This document shows positions 52,028 to 62,900 of a stretch of DNA of 64,000 bases, piece after piece (position 1 is the stretch's first letter; each line of letters starts with the position of its first letter). Under the pieces are notes generated by a model that was not told the origin of the DNA, made no database searches, and saw nothing but the letters and a program-made list of their open reading frames with translations. Made by a program: the position numbers and the translations under genes. The DNA is from Chryseobacterium gallinarum (GTDB taxonomy: Bacteria; Bacteroidota; Bacteroidia; Flavobacteriales; Weeksellaceae). The stretch spans positions 2,108,001 to 2,172,000 of the forward strand of contig NZ_CP009928.1 of assembly GCF_001021975.1 (NCBI RefSeq), in the 5' to 3' direction.

Positions 52028-54967
52028 ATGATTAGAGAAAAATTAATTAATTATACAATTTGGATCCCATCAGTGGCGGTATTTTTCTTAGGAGTTACCG
52101 GGATTAATGGACAGAGTTCGGGACCTAAAAAAGATACTCTTCATGAAAAGGAGATTGATGAAGTTGTAGTAGTTGCTTATGGAAAAGCAAAAAGAACAAG
52201 CTATACAGGTTCTGTAGCAACTATTTCCAGTGATAAAATCAACAACAGGCCCGTCACCAATATCACCAAAGCGCTGGAAGGCCAGGTACCGGGAATCCAG
52301 ACAACAAGTTCTTCCGGACAGCCCGGAGCCACATCTACAATCCGGATCAGGGGGATTGGCTCCATCAGTGCCTCCAGTGATCCTCTTTACGTAGTAGATG
52401 GAATTCCTTTTGACGGAAACCTGAACGCCATCAGCCCCAATGATATTGAATCCATCAGTGTATTGAAAGATGCTACAGCAAGTGCCTTGTATGGTTCAAG
52501 AGGAGCCAACGGGATTATTATCATTACCACGAAATCCGGTAAAAAAGGCGAGGCCAGGGTGAATTTTAATATCAGCCAGGGATTCTCCGGCAGAGCAGTG
52601 AAAGATTATCAACAGGTAAGTACGGATCAATATTTTGAACTTTACTGGGAAGCGATGAGGAACGGCTATCAATCAGGTAAAGTATCAGCACAGCAGGCTG
52701 CACAAATGGCCACTGATAATATAGTTTCAGGTGCAGGGCTTTCTATTAATCCTTACGGGGCCGGTTATCCTAAACCTGTAGGTACAGACGGGAAATTGTT
52801 GCCCGGCGCAAAAGCTTTATGGAATGACGACTGGCGGGATATTTTGCAAAGAGTAGCTTCCAGGAATCAGGTGGATCTTGATATTAGTGGCGGAAGCGAA
52901 AAAAGTAACTATTTCTTTTCACTGGGGTATCTGGATGATAAAGGAATGGCGATTGAATCCGGGTTTAAGAGATATAATACCAGATTAAAACTCAACTCAG
53001 AAGTTAAAAAATGGTTGAATGTAGGGGTGAATTTGAGCTATACCAATAGCATTCAGCAAGCTCCACCTTCATCAGATTCAAAATCCAGTAACATCATCCA
53101 GGCGGCAAGGGTAATCCCTTCTTTCTATCCTTATTATGAAAGAAATCCTGATGGATCGTATGTGTTGGATGCTGCAGGAAACAGAATTTATGATTTTGGA
53201 AAGTACAGGCCTACAAGTGCTCTCCAGAATCAAAATGCTGCTGCTACCTTGCCTCTTGATAAGAATGAAAATAAAGAAGACAACTTTTCAGGAAAAGGGT
53301 TTCTGGATTTTACCTTCCTGCCGGAGCTGAAGTTCAGATCAAGTTTTTCCGTTGATCTGGTTAATTACAACGGACATTATTATTCTAATCCGCTTATCGG
53401 ACAAGGAAGTGAAACAAACGGTTCTGTAACGAAATCCAACAGCAGGACGTTGTCATATACTACCAGTAATATTTTAACTTTTGATAAGAAATGGGGTAAG
53501 CATCATTTTAATGTTTTAGGAGGGCAGGAATTTTATAAATATGATTATCAGACAATTTCCGGTAGCAGAACTCAGTTCTCCCTGCCTTATTATTATGAGC
53601 CAGATGGAGCTGCTTTATTGGGAAGCTTCAGCGGGAATAGTGATAAGGTAAGCCTCCTGAGTTTCCTGGGAAAGGTGGAATATGATTTTAATAATACGTA
53701 TTTCTTATCCTTTTCAGGAAGGGCGGACGGATCTTCAAGATTTTCTCCGGATAACAGATGGGGGAAATTCTGGTCTGTAGGAGGTTCATGGAAAATTTCA
53801 AATGAAGAGCTGATTAAAAACCTGAATGTATTTAATCAACTGACACTCCGTGCAAGCTATGGAGGACAGGGTAACGATAAGTTGTTACGCCCTAATGGCT
53901 CACCTCTTTATTATGCTTACCAGGAATTGTACAGGTTTTATAATAACCTGGGTGAAGCAGGAACTGTTTTAGAAAAAGCAGCTACAGCTAATGTGAAGTG
54001 GGAAACCAACTTAAATTTGAATGTCGGACTGGAGTTTGGAATTCTTAAAAACAGGATTAAAGGAAATATTGAATATTTTAAAAGACAAAGCCAGGATCTG
54101 TTATTTAATATGCCGGTTGCCCCGTCATTGGGGATCAGTGATTTTCCTGCCAATATTGGGACCATACAAAATACAGGTTTTGAATTTTCATTATTCACAA
54201 CTCCCGTTAAGAAAGATGATTTTCAGTGGGACCTGGATATTAACCTGAGTACTCTGAGTAATAAGGTTACCAGGCTTCCGAAAGGTTCTATCGTAACGGG
54301 AACCAAATTACTGCAGGAAGGTGGATCTGTCTATGATTTCTATATTCCCGAATGGGCCGGGGTGGACCCAAGTAATGGAAAGCCTTTATGGAAAACGATT
54401 TCTCAGGATGCCAACGGAAATACTATTGAAGGAACCACATCTGAATATGCAAAAGCAACAAGAACCTTACAAGGTTCTGCATTACCTAAAGTAACAGGAG
54501 GAGTAAGTACGAACATCATCTATAAAAACTTTGATTTCTCAGCATTGCTTACTTTTAAAATAGGGGGTAAGATTCTGGACACAGATTATACTTCACTGCT
54601 TCATAACGGAAGTGCAGGAGGACGTGCCTGGAGTGTTGAAATGCTGAACAGATGGACTCCGGACAATCCTTACACAGATGTTCCCGCTTTAAGTACCACT
54701 ACCAATAACTGGACTTCTACTTCTTCGAGGTTTTTATACTCAGGAACATATGCAAGGCTTAAAAATGTGAGTTTAGGATATACTCTTCCTGCCGATTATT
54801 TTGAAAAAATCGGGCTTAAGAAATTCAGGATTTATATCCAGGCAGAAAACCTTCTCACATTTTATAAACATAAAGGAATGGATCCTGAGCAGGCCTTGGA
54901 TGGTACCACCTATTACAGATATCCTGCTATGAGAACAATTACTTTCGGCCTTCAGGCGACTCTTTAA
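52028..54967 (+). CDS. SusC/RagA-family TonB-dependent transporter, SAM-riboswitch controlled
   Basis: A 979-residue outer membrane receptor starting at the ATG at 52028; a TTG six bases earlier is less likely. A signal peptide is followed by an IDEVVVVAYGK segment, a plug with IRIRGIGSISASSDPLYVVDG and YGSRGANGIIIITTKSG, and a long barrel ending in FGLQATL. It lacks a CarboxypepD_reg-like extension. It works with the SusD-like lipoprotein encoded 16 bp downstream and draws energy from TonB. The SAM-I riboswitch in its leader suggests the ligand is a methionine, sulfur-amino-acid or related compound; this is inference. Confidence 0.94.
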   Translation: MIREKLINYTIWIPSVAVFFLGVTGINGQSSGPKKDTLHEKEIDEVVVVAYGKAKRTSYTGSVATISSDKINNRPVTNITKALEGQVPGIQTTSSSGQPGATSTIRIRGIGSISASSDPLYVVDGIPFDGNLNAISPNDIESISVLKDATASALYGSRGANGIIIITTKSGKKGEARVNFNISQGFSGRAVKDYQQVSTDQYFELYWEAMRNGYQSGKVSAQQAAQMATDNIVSGAGLSINPYGAGYPKPVGTDGKLLPGAKALWNDDWRDILQRVASRNQVDLDISGGSEKSNYFFSLGYLDDKGMAIESGFKRYNTRLKLNSEVKKWLNVGVNLSYTNSIQQAPPSSDSKSSNIIQAARVIPSFYPYYERNPDGSYVLDAAGNRIYDFGKYRPTSALQNQNAAATLPLDKNENKEDNFSGKGFLDFTFLPELKFRSSFSVDLVNYNGHYYSNPLIGQGSETNGSVTKSNSRTLSYTTSNILTFDKKWGKHHFNVLGGQEFYKYDYQTISGSRTQFSLPYYYEPDGAALLGSFSGNSDKVSLLSFLGKVEYDFNNTYFLSFSGRADGSSRFSPDNRWGKFWSVGGSWKISNEELIKNLNVFNQLTLRASYGGQGNDKLLRPNGSPLYYAYQELYRFYNNLGEAGTVLEKAATANVKWETNLNLNVGLEFGILKNRIKGNIEYFKRQSQDLLFNMPVAPSLGISDFPANIGTIQNTGFEFSLFTTPVKKDDFQWDLDINLSTLSNKVTRLPKGSIVTGTKLLQEGGSVYDFYIPEWAGVDPSNGKPLWKTISQDANGNTIEGTTSEYAKATRTLQGSALPKVTGGVSTNIIYKNFDFSALLTFKIGGKILDTDYTSLLHNGSAGGRAWSVEMLNRWTPDNPYTDVPALSTTTNNWTSTSSRFLYSGTYARLKNVSLGYTLPADYFEKIGLKKFRIYIQAENLLTFYKHKGMDPEQALDGTTYYRYPAMRTITFGLQATL

Positions 54968-54983
54968 CTTTAAAATTGAAACA

Positions 54984-56477
54984 ATGAAACAATTAAAATA
55001 TTTATCTGTTAGTCTTTTGGCATTATGGTCGCTGGCCAGCTGTGAAAGTGAACTGGATACGGCTCCTACCAACCAGGCCAATGATGTTGAGGTTTTTAAA
55101 ACAGCAGAAAGTGCAGAGACGGTTATTAATGGAGCATGGGCAAAATTCAATGATGACGGGACTACCTATGCGAATATCGGTTACTCTACCGTTTTGAGGA
55201 CAAGTGATGCAATGGGAAGTGATGTAGCGGTATTGACCAATAAATATGGTTTTGCATCTGCTTACGCTTTCACCGAGATGGTGAATAGTACTACAAGCCG
55301 TCCGTTGTTTATCTGGTCATTATTGTATTCCACCATCAACAATATGAATAATGTTCTTGCAAAAATAGATGGTACGGAGGGCAGCCAGGAAAAAAAGAAC
55401 CAGGTGAAAGGCCAGGCAAAAGCATTGCGCGCTTTCTGCTACCTTAATCTGGCCAGTTTTTATCAGTTTAGTTATCTTAAAGATAAAACAGCCCTGACCG
55501 CTCCTATTTATACTGAACCTTCTACTATAAACTCAGTCGGGAAGAAAAAAGCAAGCCTGGAAGAAATTTATACTTTGATTAAAAGTGATCTTACGGATGC
55601 GGATCATTTATTACAAGAGTATACAAGAAATAATAAAGACAAGATCAACCGTTCTGTAGTCAATGGACTATTAGCCAGAACATACCTGAATACCGGGGAA
55701 TGGGCAAAAGCTTCAGCTGCTGCAAAAATTGCAAGAGAAGGTTTCCCTTTGATGGCTCCGGAAAAATATAAAGAAGGGTTTAATGATATTAATAATGCAG
55801 AATGGATCTGGGGACACGGGCAGACACAGGAACAGTCGGATGCAAGCTATGCTTTTCATTATCTGGATGTGTCTTCTTCCGGAAGTTTTTATTACAGCTT
55901 TATGGCGGATCCTTACTTTAAAGATCTGTTTGATACGAATGATATCCGGTATCAGCTGTTTTCATGGGATGGCCTTAAAGGAAGGGAAGGACTGTTGAGA
56001 TATGCCAAATTTAAATTCAAGCCTACTTTGATTGCGGATATTGTATACATGAGGTCGGCGGAGATGTATCTGATTGAAGCTGAAGCTGAAGCAAGAAACG
56101 GAAATACATCACAGGCAGTAGCTGTTTTAAACCAATTGAAGACGGCAAGAAAAGCGAATGTTTACAGCGGCTCTCTGGCTCAGGATGATGTGGTAAAAGA
56201 AATTCTGGTTGAAAGAAGAAAAGAATTGTTCGGAGAAGGCTTCTCGCTGTCAGATATTATCAGAACCCAGGGAACGGTGGTTAGAAAACCATTTGTAGAT
56301 GCTGATGGAAAACCTGTTAAGGTTCAGATTACAACACCGGATGGAACTGTGAAAACAGTAGACGGCAGGGGACATTCTGTTTTTGATTTCCCTGATAAAA
56401 CGGCCTTTGTTCCAAATAGTCCTTATTATTTATTCAGTATTCCACAAAGAGAAACGGAGAATAACCCGAATTTATAA
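54984..56477 (+). CDS. SusD/RagB-family surface lipoprotein, SAM-riboswitch operon
   Basis: A 497-residue lipoprotein with lipobox SLASC and the lipidated cysteine at position 20. It has QANDVEVFKTAESAETVINGAW-type N-terminal sequence, helical TPR-like segments (KALRAFCYLNLASFYQF), MRSAEMYLIEAEAEARNG and the C-terminal VKEILVERRKELFGEGFSLSDIIR, typical of RagB/SusD. It partners the upstream SusC barrel and caps it at the surface. A strong terminator follows 30 bp later, so the pair forms a two-gene operon under the riboswitch. Confidence 0.94.
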   Translation: MKQLKYLSVSLLALWSLASCESELDTAPTNQANDVEVFKTAESAETVINGAWAKFNDDGTTYANIGYSTVLRTSDAMGSDVAVLTNKYGFASAYAFTEMVNSTTSRPLFIWSLLYSTINNMNNVLAKIDGTEGSQEKKNQVKGQAKALRAFCYLNLASFYQFSYLKDKTALTAPIYTEPSTINSVGKKKASLEEIYTLIKSDLTDADHLLQEYTRNNKDKINRSVVNGLLARTYLNTGEWAKASAAAKIAREGFPLMAPEKYKEGFNDINNAEWIWGHGQTQEQSDASYAFHYLDVSSSGSFYYSFMADPYFKDLFDTNDIRYQLFSWDGLKGREGLLRYAKFKFKPTLIADIVYMRSAEMYLIEAEAEARNGNTSQAVAVLNQLKTARKANVYSGSLAQDDVVKEILVERRKELFGEGFSLSDIIRTQGTVVRKPFVDADGKPVKVQITTPDGTVKTVDGRGHSVFDFPDKTAFVPNSPYYLFSIPQRETENNPNL

Positions 56478-56507
56478 CATAGAGCCATAATTAGATTTGA
56501 TTTTTAG

Positions 56508-56531
56508 CCACTGCTTTTGCAGTGGTTTTTT
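56508..56531 (+). terminator. intrinsic terminator after the second SusCD pair
   Basis: CCACTGC/GCAGTGG 7-bp stem with a TTTT loop and a six-T tail. Confidence 0.9.
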
Positions 56532-56540
56532 GTTGATGAG

Positions 56541-56574
56541 GTATAAAAATAGCCGCAAGATTCTTGCGGCTATT
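56541..56574 (-). terminator. intrinsic terminator after the RHS-lipoprotein unit
   Basis: A 12-bp stem (56548-56559 with 56563-56574) with a 3-nt loop reads into TTTTTAT on the minus strand, 14 bp after the small lipoprotein stop. Confidence 0.88.
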
Positions 56575-56588
56575 CATATTATGGTCTA

Positions 56589-56972
56589 TCAATTTTCTTT
56601 ATAGTAAAATGTATAGACTTTGTTGGGTAAACTGATATAGACTGTATCCGTTATCAGTTTTTTCTTATCAATTTTCTTAAGATAAACCCTTTCTTCAGGA
56701 GACGGATCTATTTTTCCGAAAGTAGAAGACCGAATGCTTGAGGCAGTCATAACTTTGCTCTTGAAAGCAATGTATATGGAATGGTTATTTTGTATATTGT
56801 AAAGAGTGTGTACTCCTACTTTTACATAATTAACTTTGCCGTCTGATTCTTTAATTTCATAATACTCTTTAGTTTTTGGTAAGTTATCAATTGATTGGTA
56901 ACTTTTGAAATCACTTGATACGCAGCTTGTTGTTAAGCAGAACGTTAAGAGTAGTAAAATATACTTATTCAT
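56589..56972 (-). CDS. small lipoprotein downstream of the RHS gene, candidate immunity protein
   Basis: A 127-residue lipoprotein (MNKYILLLLTFCLTTSC) with the lipidated cysteine at position 17. The ORF reaches upstream to 57047 inside the RHS gene, but the signal peptide starts at 56972, which overlaps the RHS stop by 8 bp. The mature part is hydrophilic with an ESDGKVNYVKVGVHTLYN segment and a C-terminal VYISLPNKVYTFYYKEN. No family is recognised. Position directly after a polymorphic-toxin-like gene, translational overlap and periplasmic targeting make it a candidate immunity protein, without direct evidence. Confidence 0.72.
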   Translation of the reverse strand: MNKYILLLLTFCLTTSCVSSDFKSYQSIDNLPKTKEYYEIKESDGKVNYVKVGVHTLYNIQNNHSIYIAFKSKVMTASSIRSSTFGKIDPSPEERVYLKKIDKKKLITDTVYISLPNKVYTFYYKEN

Positions 56973-59900
56973 CTTTAGATATTCTATATATTTTAAACAT
57001 TTGTGTAGCATTACATTCGTTAGTGCCAAAGGTTTCATACGGATCACCTTTCATAAAGAGTTGTTCCCATATTCCTTTTACCTGGAAATTTGTCCAGCCT
57101 TGTTCATACACCTGGAATATATGGCCAAATTCATGCCCAAATGTAGTGAAATGAGTGAGTGCTCCCTCGGCGCCAAAAGTAGCTACATTATTTCCCCAGG
57201 TAACTTCTCTTCTAAATTCACTTATAGAATAACCTCTGCTGTTGGTAGTAAATAATTTTGCAAAGAAAGGTTGTGCCAGTTGGTATAAACCTTTATTTCT
57301 CCATTTTACATGTTTATATGAAATATCTAACTCCTTAGACATGGCTTTCACATCTTGAAGCTGCTCATCAGTTGGTTTATAGGTTGCACCAAAAACAGTA
57401 ATCATGAATGCTGCCTGGCCCGCTCCGTTATAGGCTCCGTTTTCAAAGCCATTTTTAATTCCCTGCCATACATTTGTTCCTCGGAACATGGCTGTAAAGC
57501 CACCTGAAATAGCACCTGTAATTCCATATTTAGTTGAGTTGTACAGGATTTCTCCTACTACATTTTTAGCCCAGCCCCAAACACCTTTTCCGCCTAAAGC
57601 TCTCCATCCCGGTAGTTTATTTCCAACAAATGCCCCAATCATTGAAGAAGTAATGGTTATTGCATCAATTTTTCCGTCCAGCATAGACTGAGTAGTGATG
57701 TTAGAAAGAAGTTCCCATGTTCCGTTGTTAAGAATAGCACTACTAGGACTGAATAAAGCGGCACCCAGGCCGTTTAATCCTCCGGAAATTGCACCCGCAA
57801 TAGCTCCTCCCAATACTGCTTTGCCAAAACCGCTCCAATCTTTGGTAATTAAGCCTTTGATAGTGTATGTTAAAATACCAATACCTGCCCCTATGATAGC
57901 TCCGTAGGCTGCCCCTATAGCAATTTTGATGAGAACAGGTAGCAAGACCTGCAGGAATTCCCCACTAGGGTCATTAAACATCAAAGGATTGTTCAGAACA
58001 TAGCCGTACTTATTATAGTTTTGGGTATTATAAGGATCCTGGATATGCTCATCAGCATTTAAGAATCTTCTTAATAAAGGGTCATATAGCCTTCCGTTCA
58101 TATGGATGATTCCTACTTCCATGAAGTGCTCATGAGAAGTATAGCCTCTTTCCAGCAGTAATCCTCCTTTATTTACTGTTTCCTGAATTTTGTTGATATC
58201 CGTTACAATTGGTCCGTTACCTATTTGAAGATGGGTCATATTCCCCCATGCATCAAAATGTCTTTGTTCCAGTTTATTTCCCGCTTCATCACTGATGGCT
58301 AAGATACTTCCTAAATAATCTTTATGCAAGAATTTATAAGAACCATTATTCTCCGTATAGTTCTTGACAAAAATAATATCACTTTCATAAGGAGTTCCAC
58401 CAATATAAAGAATATGCTTTTCTTTTCCTGTAGCATTATCTTTTACAATTTCAAAGCTTCCGTCCTCACTATAGAATTTAGTGAATTTACCATCTCCATC
58501 TGCATTAAAATTACCTCCATAGGTAACTCTTTGTCTCATTGCTGTCAATCCGTATTGGAAAGCGACATCTCCTTTCATGCCATCAATAAATACAGGATCG
58601 TTATTTTCATTATAAACAACATTTTGGATTAAATCATTGTTATAATTCTGTGTCCCTGCCGCATTAAGAGTCATCCCTGTAGGCTGATAGATTTTAGAAG
58701 AATTATCAAACTTAATTTTTCCTACCTGATCATTTTCTAGGATTCTACCCTTTACATCATAAACATTAAGAACAGCATTTTGGGTTTTAACCCCTGTCAC
58801 CGGGTTGGTCCAATTGATCAACCTGTTGTTATCATCATAATCAAATGATTCCTGAATGTAGAAATCGCCTTCGGTAGACCTGGTTTCCAGCTCATTCTTG
58901 ATGGCATTGAAATTATAGGACAGTCGTAAGATATGTTTTTTAACAGCTGAACCATGGTTTACCTGGCTTAAGGTACCATCGGGTTCATAGGTTTGGTTAA
59001 TTTCAGCAGCTCCTAACTGAGCTTTAAGAACCTGGCCTCTTGCATTTACCTCTTTCAGTTCCCAAAGAGTTTTTCCGGAGTTTTTATCTTTTACCAGATA
59101 TAAATCTCCATTCCAGGGATTGTACACATTTTCTATCTGAACTTTAGTCAATACTCCCGAAGAGAATAATTGTTTTTCGTAAGAGATAATTCTTGCTTTG
59201 TCATCATAGGTAATTCCTTTTTGGATAAAGTACTTGTCATTACTGCTTTCAGAAGAGGACAATATCCTTCCCTGCTGATCATAAGTGGTTGATGAACTGT
59301 ATGCTTTTCCTTTAGAAGTTCCGGTTTTTGAAACAAGTCTTCCCTTATCATCATAGCTGAAAGAAATTAACTTATTGGTGGCCTGCCCACCATCCGTTGT
59401 GGAAATCTCTTTTTGAGAAATAAGCTGCCCAAGATTATTATATGTATATTCTTTAGTACCCTTAGGGCTTACAATTTTCTTAATCTGGCCAAATCCATTA
59501 TATTCATATTTATAAAGACCATTTGAAGGATCATTGAATTCTGATTTTCTTCCCCATGAGTCATACTTGATGGTTACCGTATTTTCAGCATACTGCGTCT
59601 TGATTTGTTCTCCGGCAGCATTGTAAGAGAATGTAATAGTACCTCCTTTATCTGTGGATGATACTACGTTTCCTAAAGCATCGGTAGTTTTGGAAGTTGT
59701 TCTGCCATAACCATTGAGCTCTTTCTCTGTAGTAGTTCCACCCACAATTGAAGTTTCCATTTGCTTGCCGGTAAACGCTGTAGCGGTAACTTTGGTTGGA
59801 AATACGGAGTCATCATAAACTATAGTATTCCACTGCCATGCGTTTGTTCCTTCACCATAAGGCTCACTTTCACTTGTTTTTCTTCCTAATAGGTCATATT

Positions 59901-62900
59901 GAATGTCAATATTGAGGAATTGTCCCTGCTGAAAGGCTTTTGTAGATGCCTTGTATTTTTGTCCAAACTTATTGGTATATTTTTTTGAAATATTTCCATG
60001 AGGCTCATGCTGTACTACTATAGCGTTATACTGATCATCTTTAATATATTCATAAGTAGTAGTTCCACCTAAGCTTGTCTTTGATTTCAACAATTTACCC
60101 CACGCATCATATTCATTTTCCAGGATATTGCCAAGAGGGTCAGTCTGTTTGGTAATCTGCCCCCAATTATTGTAAACAATATCAGTGACAAGTCCTAAAT
60201 TATCAGTTTTTTTAACAACAAACCTACCCTTATCATCATATTGCGTACTTACCGTTTGTGACTGGGAATCTATACTGTTAGTTGTTGTTTTCTGAGTAAT
60301 ATTTCCAAAACTGTCATAATTGTAGTTTTCCAGTAGCCAGCCTGTATTATCCCTATTCCAGGTTTTCTTTGTTTTTACTGAATTATTCTCATACGTGTAT
60401 TCTTCTTTGGAAGACTTAGTATCATTGTACGCCTGCTTGGTTTCTGTTTTTTCCTGCGGCCTGCCTATATAATAAGCTGCTCCTGATCCGGATGGATTAT
60501 GGAAATAAGTAAATGCTGACGTCGTAATGGCATATCCATTATTGATATTAGTAATATTTTGCGACGGGAGATAATAACTTCCATAAGTAATTGTATTCTC
60601 TGCAACTGTGTTGGTTATGAAATCTTTCGTCCTGATTTTTTTAGGAACAATTGCTGTAACCGCTTTGGACTTATCATTCTCTGAAACAACAGCGGTAACC
60701 TGGCCATTTATTAATTTTTCAACTTGATAGATGGTAGATTTTAAGCTTAATAGCTGGCTATTGTTTTCAGAAATGTCAGTTGGGAAAACTTTTGTTTCAT
60801 CGGTTGTCCGGATAGACCATTCCTTGATTGGTAAACTTTCGTTCAGCGGATCTATTTCCGTACCGTTCCATACTTTAGTGTTTTCAAAGCCGTCTGCATA
60901 CCATGATGAGCGGGCAATTTGACGGAATCCAACAGTTCCACGACCCTGTAGATGGGCTAATAGTCCCCTATAACGGAAATCCTGCTTTTTACCCTCTTGC
61001 TGGAGTTGCGACACAGCGTAGGATTGCTGAACATTTGCAAGTTCCATATAAGGATATTTTTCCTTCTTTACAGCCTGATAGAAGTTCGGTGAAGCAATAG
61101 GGTCAAGCTCTTTATAGCTGATATCTGTTTTTACACCGCCTTGAGTAATGGAGCTGATACGGGCTTCTTTAGAAACATCATAAAAATCAATTCTCTTTAC
61201 CCTGTCTCCTGAAACTCCCCTGATTGGGCTTGGGCTGACAAGTATGATCTGATGAACAGACTGATTGATTTTAAAGTTCCCTAAAAGCTCCTGCATATCA
61301 TATTTGGTTCTCTCATTAAGATAAGTATGCGGATCATCCCTAAAACCGCTACTATCTCCTAAAGGACCTTCATTGAATGCATAACGAATATCATTGTTGA
61401 ATTTTTTTTCTCCCGCAGATATTTTAATATCAACCGTATTATAATAATAGATATTAAAAATAGTTTGAGAACCGCTAAGCTTAACTCTTTCTTTTCTATA
61501 GTTAAAAGTAACGAAGTCACTCTTACCGTCTCTGTCAAGGTCATAAGCCTGGTGGCTTGTTCTTTCAACAGTTGCAGTACCGTCATTATTAGAATTAACA
61601 AGCTGATCTTTACGGAATAAAGCAAAATTAGGTTTAAATTCCTCCAGAAACGTTTTACCCGTTGACTGATATAAATACCAGTCTGTCGTAGTATTGGACG
61701 CAGGAACCAATAAATCACTCTTTCCGTCTCCGTTAAAATCTCCGATGACAGCTCTTTGATTAACTCCTTTAACTCTTTCATCATTCTGATAAAAACCATT
61801 TTCGATTACAGAATAAAGGTTATTCGATTCCTTCTTAAACTGAACGAGAAATGGACGATTTCCACTGTCAAATCTTAAAAAATCAGTTCTGCCATCTCCG
61901 TCAAAATCTCCCATTTTGTAGGTGTCAAATATATCCACATCATAAGGATAAAAAGACATTTGAGAGAAAGATTGCGTAGCACTTATTGCATTATCCAGGT
62001 TGATTGCAATATATCTTTTCCTATCTTGAAAAGTTTCATCAAATTCAGGCAAGCTTATTGGGCTATTAGGATCCTGGGGTCTCTGAACTTTGGTATGTAC
62101 GGCGTCATTGAACCCCATCATTAATTCAGAAATGCCATCTCCATCAAGATCCAGTTCCATAAGTCTCAAAGGGGTGGTTTTGAAACTGGTACCACCTTGC
62201 ATAGGGTCTATTTCCGGAGTAGTGAGATCATAAACAGATTTAGGAAGAACCTTGGTGTATTGATGCTCTAGTTGATTATTCTGATTAATTGAATATACAA
62301 ATAATTGAATATCTTTTGTATCACTGGCAATTTTATAAAAAGCGAATCCCTGCTGGTTTTCCATAATGCCTGCCGGGTTTTTGAATGAAATGGGCAAAGC
62401 TTTCTTAAACTCATCTTTTGTAATAGCCAGAGATCCGACGTAGGTAAGTTCAGCCAATCCTTGTGGACGGTCCAGGGCTTTCTTTGCCAGATAAAGACCA
62501 GCTGGTTTGTCTATAGGATTGTTACATACAGAATTGAAACCGCTGCCTCCAATACTTCCACAGATTCTGAAAGGCTGATCCTTATATTCTAAGGCATCTA
62601 TTTTACCGTCTCCATCAAAATCACCCAATAATCCTGATTCCAAAGAATGACTGGAAGATTGTATCCAGTCAGTTCCTCTTACCGAGTTTTCATATTCAAA
62701 GCTGACAGGATTGGCGGCTTCACCTGCTGAATTATATTCAGTGACTTTATTCAGAAACTGATAATTTGTCCCGTTATTATCTTTTTTATATTCAAGACGG
62801 TAAGTTTTGAAAGGTTGTAAATGGGAGGTTACAATAATTTCTGAAAGAATTTTATTCTGTGCATGTTCAAGCCCTTGTACAAAAGACTGTTCTTTCAGGT

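Noticed and set aside
61359..61799. 146-residue minus-strand ORF within the RHS gene
   Set aside because: It is an alternative frame of the RHS coding region with no family features; the RHS frame has FG-GAP motifs across it.
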